DNA of 15,048 nucleotides from Candidatus Moraniibacteriota bacterium (GTDB lineage Bacteria; Patescibacteriota; Minisyncoccia; Moranbacterales; UBA1568). This document shows, piece by piece, positions 12,960 through 15,048 of this stretch (positions within the stretch are counted from its first letter, which is position 1; the number at the start of each line of letters is the position of its first letter). A program made the translations under genes and the position numbers. Where the stretch lies: NCBI GenBank assembly GCA_030690925.1, contig JAUYFO010000059.1, forward strand, positions 1-15,048, written 5' to 3'. The notes under the pieces were generated by a model. The model was not told the DNA's origin. It saw only the letters and a list, made by a program, of their open reading frames with translations, and did no database searches.

Positions 12960-13955
12960 ATGAAAACAGTACTTGTGCTGGGTGCTGGTGGTTTCATAGG
13001 AAGTCACATGGTTAAAAGATTGAAGTCAGAAGGGTATTGGATTCGAGGTGCTGATCTAAAATACCCAGACTTTTCGGTTTCTTTGGCAGATGAATTTGTG
13101 GTTGATGACTTGAGGGAGCGTGATAGTATGCGAGACATTGTTCATAGGGATGGCGTTCCATTTGACGAAATCTACCAGTTTGCGGCAGATATGGGTGGTG
13201 CTGGGTATGTCTTTACAGGAGAACATGATGCCGATATCATGAACAATTCTGCGACTATTAACTTAAATTTACTTGATTCGGTTCATAAACTAAACAAGAA
13301 ATGTGGGCTGAACAGAACAAAGATATTTTATAGTAGCAGTGCGTGTATTTACGCAAAACATAACCAGGAGGATCCAAGTAATCCAAATTGTTCCGAAGCG
13401 TCTGCTTATCCTGCTAATCCGGACTCTGAGTATGGTTGGGAAAAACTTTTTAGTGAACGTCTTTACTTTGCTTATAACGAAAATTACGGAATTCCAGTAC
13501 GTGTCGCAAGATTTCATAACATTTTCGGGCCAGAAGGAGTCTGGAGCGGTGGTAAAGAAAAGGCTCCCGCTGCTATTTGTCGAAAAGTTGCTGAAACAGA
13601 AAATGGTGGAATGATAGAAATATGGGGGGATGGCAAACAAACTCGTTCATTTTTGTATATCGATGAGTGTGTCGAGGCAGTACGTCGCTTAATGGAGTCT
13701 GATTTCCCAGGACCAGTAAACATTGGTTCTGAAGAGATGGTTACAATAGACCAGTTAGTTGATATGGTAGCATCGATAGCAGGGAAAACGATTCAGATTA
13801 AGCATATCAATGGCCCGGAAGGAGTTCGTGGTAGAAATTCAGACAACGCCTTGATCAAAGAGAAGTTAGGGTGGAGCTGTACAATGACACTAGCAGAAGG
13901 TATTTCAAGGACTTACTCGTGGATAAACAGTCAACTGCATAGAAGTTATTCCTAG
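12960..13955 (+). CDS. GDP-mannose 3,5-epimerase-like NAD-dependent epimerase
   Basis: Extended short-chain dehydrogenase, 331 aa, cytoplasmic, expected to convert GDP-D-mannose to GDP-L-galactose (and GDP-L-gulose) through an NAD-bound keto intermediate. The Rossmann motif is GAGGFIG (8-14). QFAADMGGAGYVFTGEH (73-89) matches the GME stretch NLAADMGGMGFIQSNH. Catalytic residues of Arabidopsis GME all have a counterpart at a constant offset of 16: Cys145 to Cys129 (SSACIY), Tyr174/Lys178 to Tyr158/Lys162, and Lys217 to Lys201 (EKAPAA). RFHNIFGPEGVWSGGKEKAP, WGDGKQTRSFLYIDECVEA and GPEGVRGRNSDNALIKEKLGW are all nearly family-identical. Residues are recalled from the plant enzyme. The gene is AT-richer than those upstream. 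A related nucleotide-sugar epimerase with another substrate remains possible. Confidence 0.88.
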   Translation: MKTVLVLGAGGFIGSHMVKRLKSEGYWIRGADLKYPDFSVSLADEFVVDDLRERDSMRDIVHRDGVPFDEIYQFAADMGGAGYVFTGEHDADIMNNSATINLNLLDSVHKLNKKCGLNRTKIFYSSSACIYAKHNQEDPSNPNCSEASAYPANPDSEYGWEKLFSERLYFAYNENYGIPVRVARFHNIFGPEGVWSGGKEKAPAAICRKVAETENGGMIEIWGDGKQTRSFLYIDECVEAVRRLMESDFPGPVNIGSEEMVTIDQLVDMVASIAGKTIQIKHINGPEGVRGRNSDNALIKEKLGWSCTMTLAEGISRTYSWINSQLHRSYS

Positions 13956-13968
13956 TTATTTTTGATCA

Positions 13969-15048
13969 GTGAACCTTGTAGATTGCATTAAAAGGATACG
14001 CATTCTTGGTCATAAGGTAAATACATGCATTATGGGATACATTACAAATGTGGCAACAAATAAAAATCGAATATTGAACCATATCGGCATGATTAAACAG
14101 AAGGCTATCTTATTAGATGCTTCTGTCACAAAAAATGAAGAGTGTTTATGTCGATCTGGCCATATAGAGTTACAATTAACTGATAAATGTACTTTAAATT
14201 GCACAAACTGCCATTTCCGTGGTCTTGGCGATCACACATTTTCTTTCGAATGGCTAGACAACATTGTTAAATTTATAAGACCGAGTGCTATAACGCTTGC
14301 TGGTGGAGGTGAACCGACAGTTTACTCACGTTTTAATGATGCTGTATTAAAACTTGCAGAAATTCCACGACTTAAACTGGGGCTAATAACCAACGGAACC
14401 CTTATCCCAAAAGGGGAATGGGTAAAACATATTTCCTGGATTAGAGTATCTGTATATTCTGTTGAAAACGGCATGTATTCAGGAAGAGTCCATCAGTTTT
14501 TGGATGTTGTTTTAAATAATATTCAATGGTATCTACGCGAATCAAATATTCCTAATGTTGGGATACACTTTCTTTTTTATAGGAAGAATATGTCCGACAT
14601 TCTTTCATTTTCGAAAAGAATGTATCTCCGATTTAAAGATGATAAAGAAAATTTTGGAAAGGTTCATATTCAATTCAAACCAGCATTTATCATGGCCCGA
14701 CCGACACGATTGACACCAGAGCTTCACAAGGAAAATACCGAACTCTTACCGGATTATTCTCAAATAAGAAGCGTGTTAACGGAATTTGATGATGAATTTT
14801 CTAAGGATAAAAACTTTAAGGTTTTTTTGCAAACACAAAGCAACTTTTCACTTTTTGATCAGTTGGCGAATGGGTATCTGGATGAGTTGATTAACATTAC
14901 AAAAGTACGAAATTTTCCCCTCATCAAGAAGAACAAGAAAAATAGATGTTATGTCTGCCTCGCATATCAATTAATAGATCCAAATGGATTTATTTACCCT
15001 TGCCTCACGTTAGCGGAACATCGCCTCAAGGAATTTTCGCTTGGGCAT
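13969..15048 (+). CDS. Radical SAM/SPASM-like enzyme (3' end outside window)
   Basis: The frame is open from 13966 to the end of the window with no stop. The start is uncertain: GTG 13969 (13 nt after the epimerase, 360 residues visible), ATG 14032 or ATG 14089; none has a well-spaced Shine-Dalgarno. Numbering from the GTG, ELQLTDKC leads into Cys74-x3-Cys78-x2-Cys81, the ligands of the 4Fe-4S cluster that cleaves S-adenosylmethionine. ITLAGGGEPTVY at about 102-113 holds the GGE SAM-binding motif, and LGLITNGTL is the typical next strand. Near the edge, Cys327-x2-Cys330-x14-Cys345 in a DPNGFIYPC setting looks like the beginning of a SPASM/twitch auxiliary cluster domain. Such enzymes modify peptides, sugars or cofactors; the substrate is unknown. 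Sampled lines are about 30-33% G+C, far below the synthetase block. Confidence 0.85.
   Translation, partial: MNLVDCIKRIRILGHKVNTCIMGYITNVATNKNRILNHIGMIKQKAILLDASVTKNEECLCRSGHIELQLTDKCTLNCTNCHFRGLGDHTFSFEWLDNIVKFIRPSAITLAGGGEPTVYSRFNDAVLKLAEIPRLKLGLITNGTLIPKGEWVKHISWIRVSVYSVENGMYSGRVHQFLDVVLNNIQWYLRESNIPNVGIHFLFYRKNMSDILSFSKRMYLRFKDDKENFGKVHIQFKPAFIMARPTRLTPELHKENTELLPDYSQIRSVLTEFDDEFSKDKNFKVFLQTQSNFSLFDQLANGYLDELINITKVRNFPLIKKNKKNRCYVCLAYQLIDPNGFIYPCLTLAEHRLKEFSLGH

Overview
The window looks like chromosomal DNA of an uncultivated bacterium, most likely from the Patescibacteria/CPR (a Parcubacteria-type lineage). This is inferred from short intergenic gaps, small secreted and single-pass membrane proteins of unknown function, a near absence of Shine-Dalgarno sequences, and the mix of housekeeping synthetase genes with a small surface-glycan set. 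UGA is used as a normal stop (for example at 8155 and 10984) and no internal UGA has to be read as an amino acid, so the code is not the Gracilibacteria/Absconditabacteria one. All genes read on the + strand. I see no rRNA, tRNA, CRISPR array, transposase or integrase.

Region 1 (1-5068): the end of tyrS, then pheS and pheT, a tRNA-charging block, followed after 8 nt by a membrane-anchored matrixin-like zinc protease with a long coiled coil inside its catalytic domain. Region 2 (5108-8840): a small surface-polysaccharide block of a GT4 glycosyltransferase, a Wzz-like chain-length protein and a second GT4 glycosyltransferase, then a membrane-tethered DsbA-type thiol oxidoreductase. Region 3 (8918-12778): exported proteins of unknown function. 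These are a very acidic helical protein with a 12-residue repeat resembling calcium loops; a 176-aa secreted protein with its own promoter, a strong Shine-Dalgarno and terminators on both sides; and a two-gene unit of an anchored beta-propeller protein and a small protein with a conserved Cys-Thr-Glu-Leu-Tyr domain. The two-gene unit starts from a promoter whose spacer holds a run of nine G.

Region 4 (12960-15048, window edge): a clear GDP-mannose 3,5-epimerase homologue and, 13 nt downstream, a radical SAM/SPASM-like protein that runs off the window. Lines sampled here are about 30-45% G+C, against about 50-57% in the synthetase block, so this looks like the edge of a transferred nucleotide-sugar or modification cluster.

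A recurring theme is transcripts that would start at or within a few bases of the start codon. The -10-like elements before pheS, the first glycosyltransferase and the propeller gene lie only 6-8 nt before the ATG, and the first two share 13 of 14 bases. The most unusual items are the G-tract promoter, the epimerase/radical SAM pair, the split matrixin and the acidic repeat protein.
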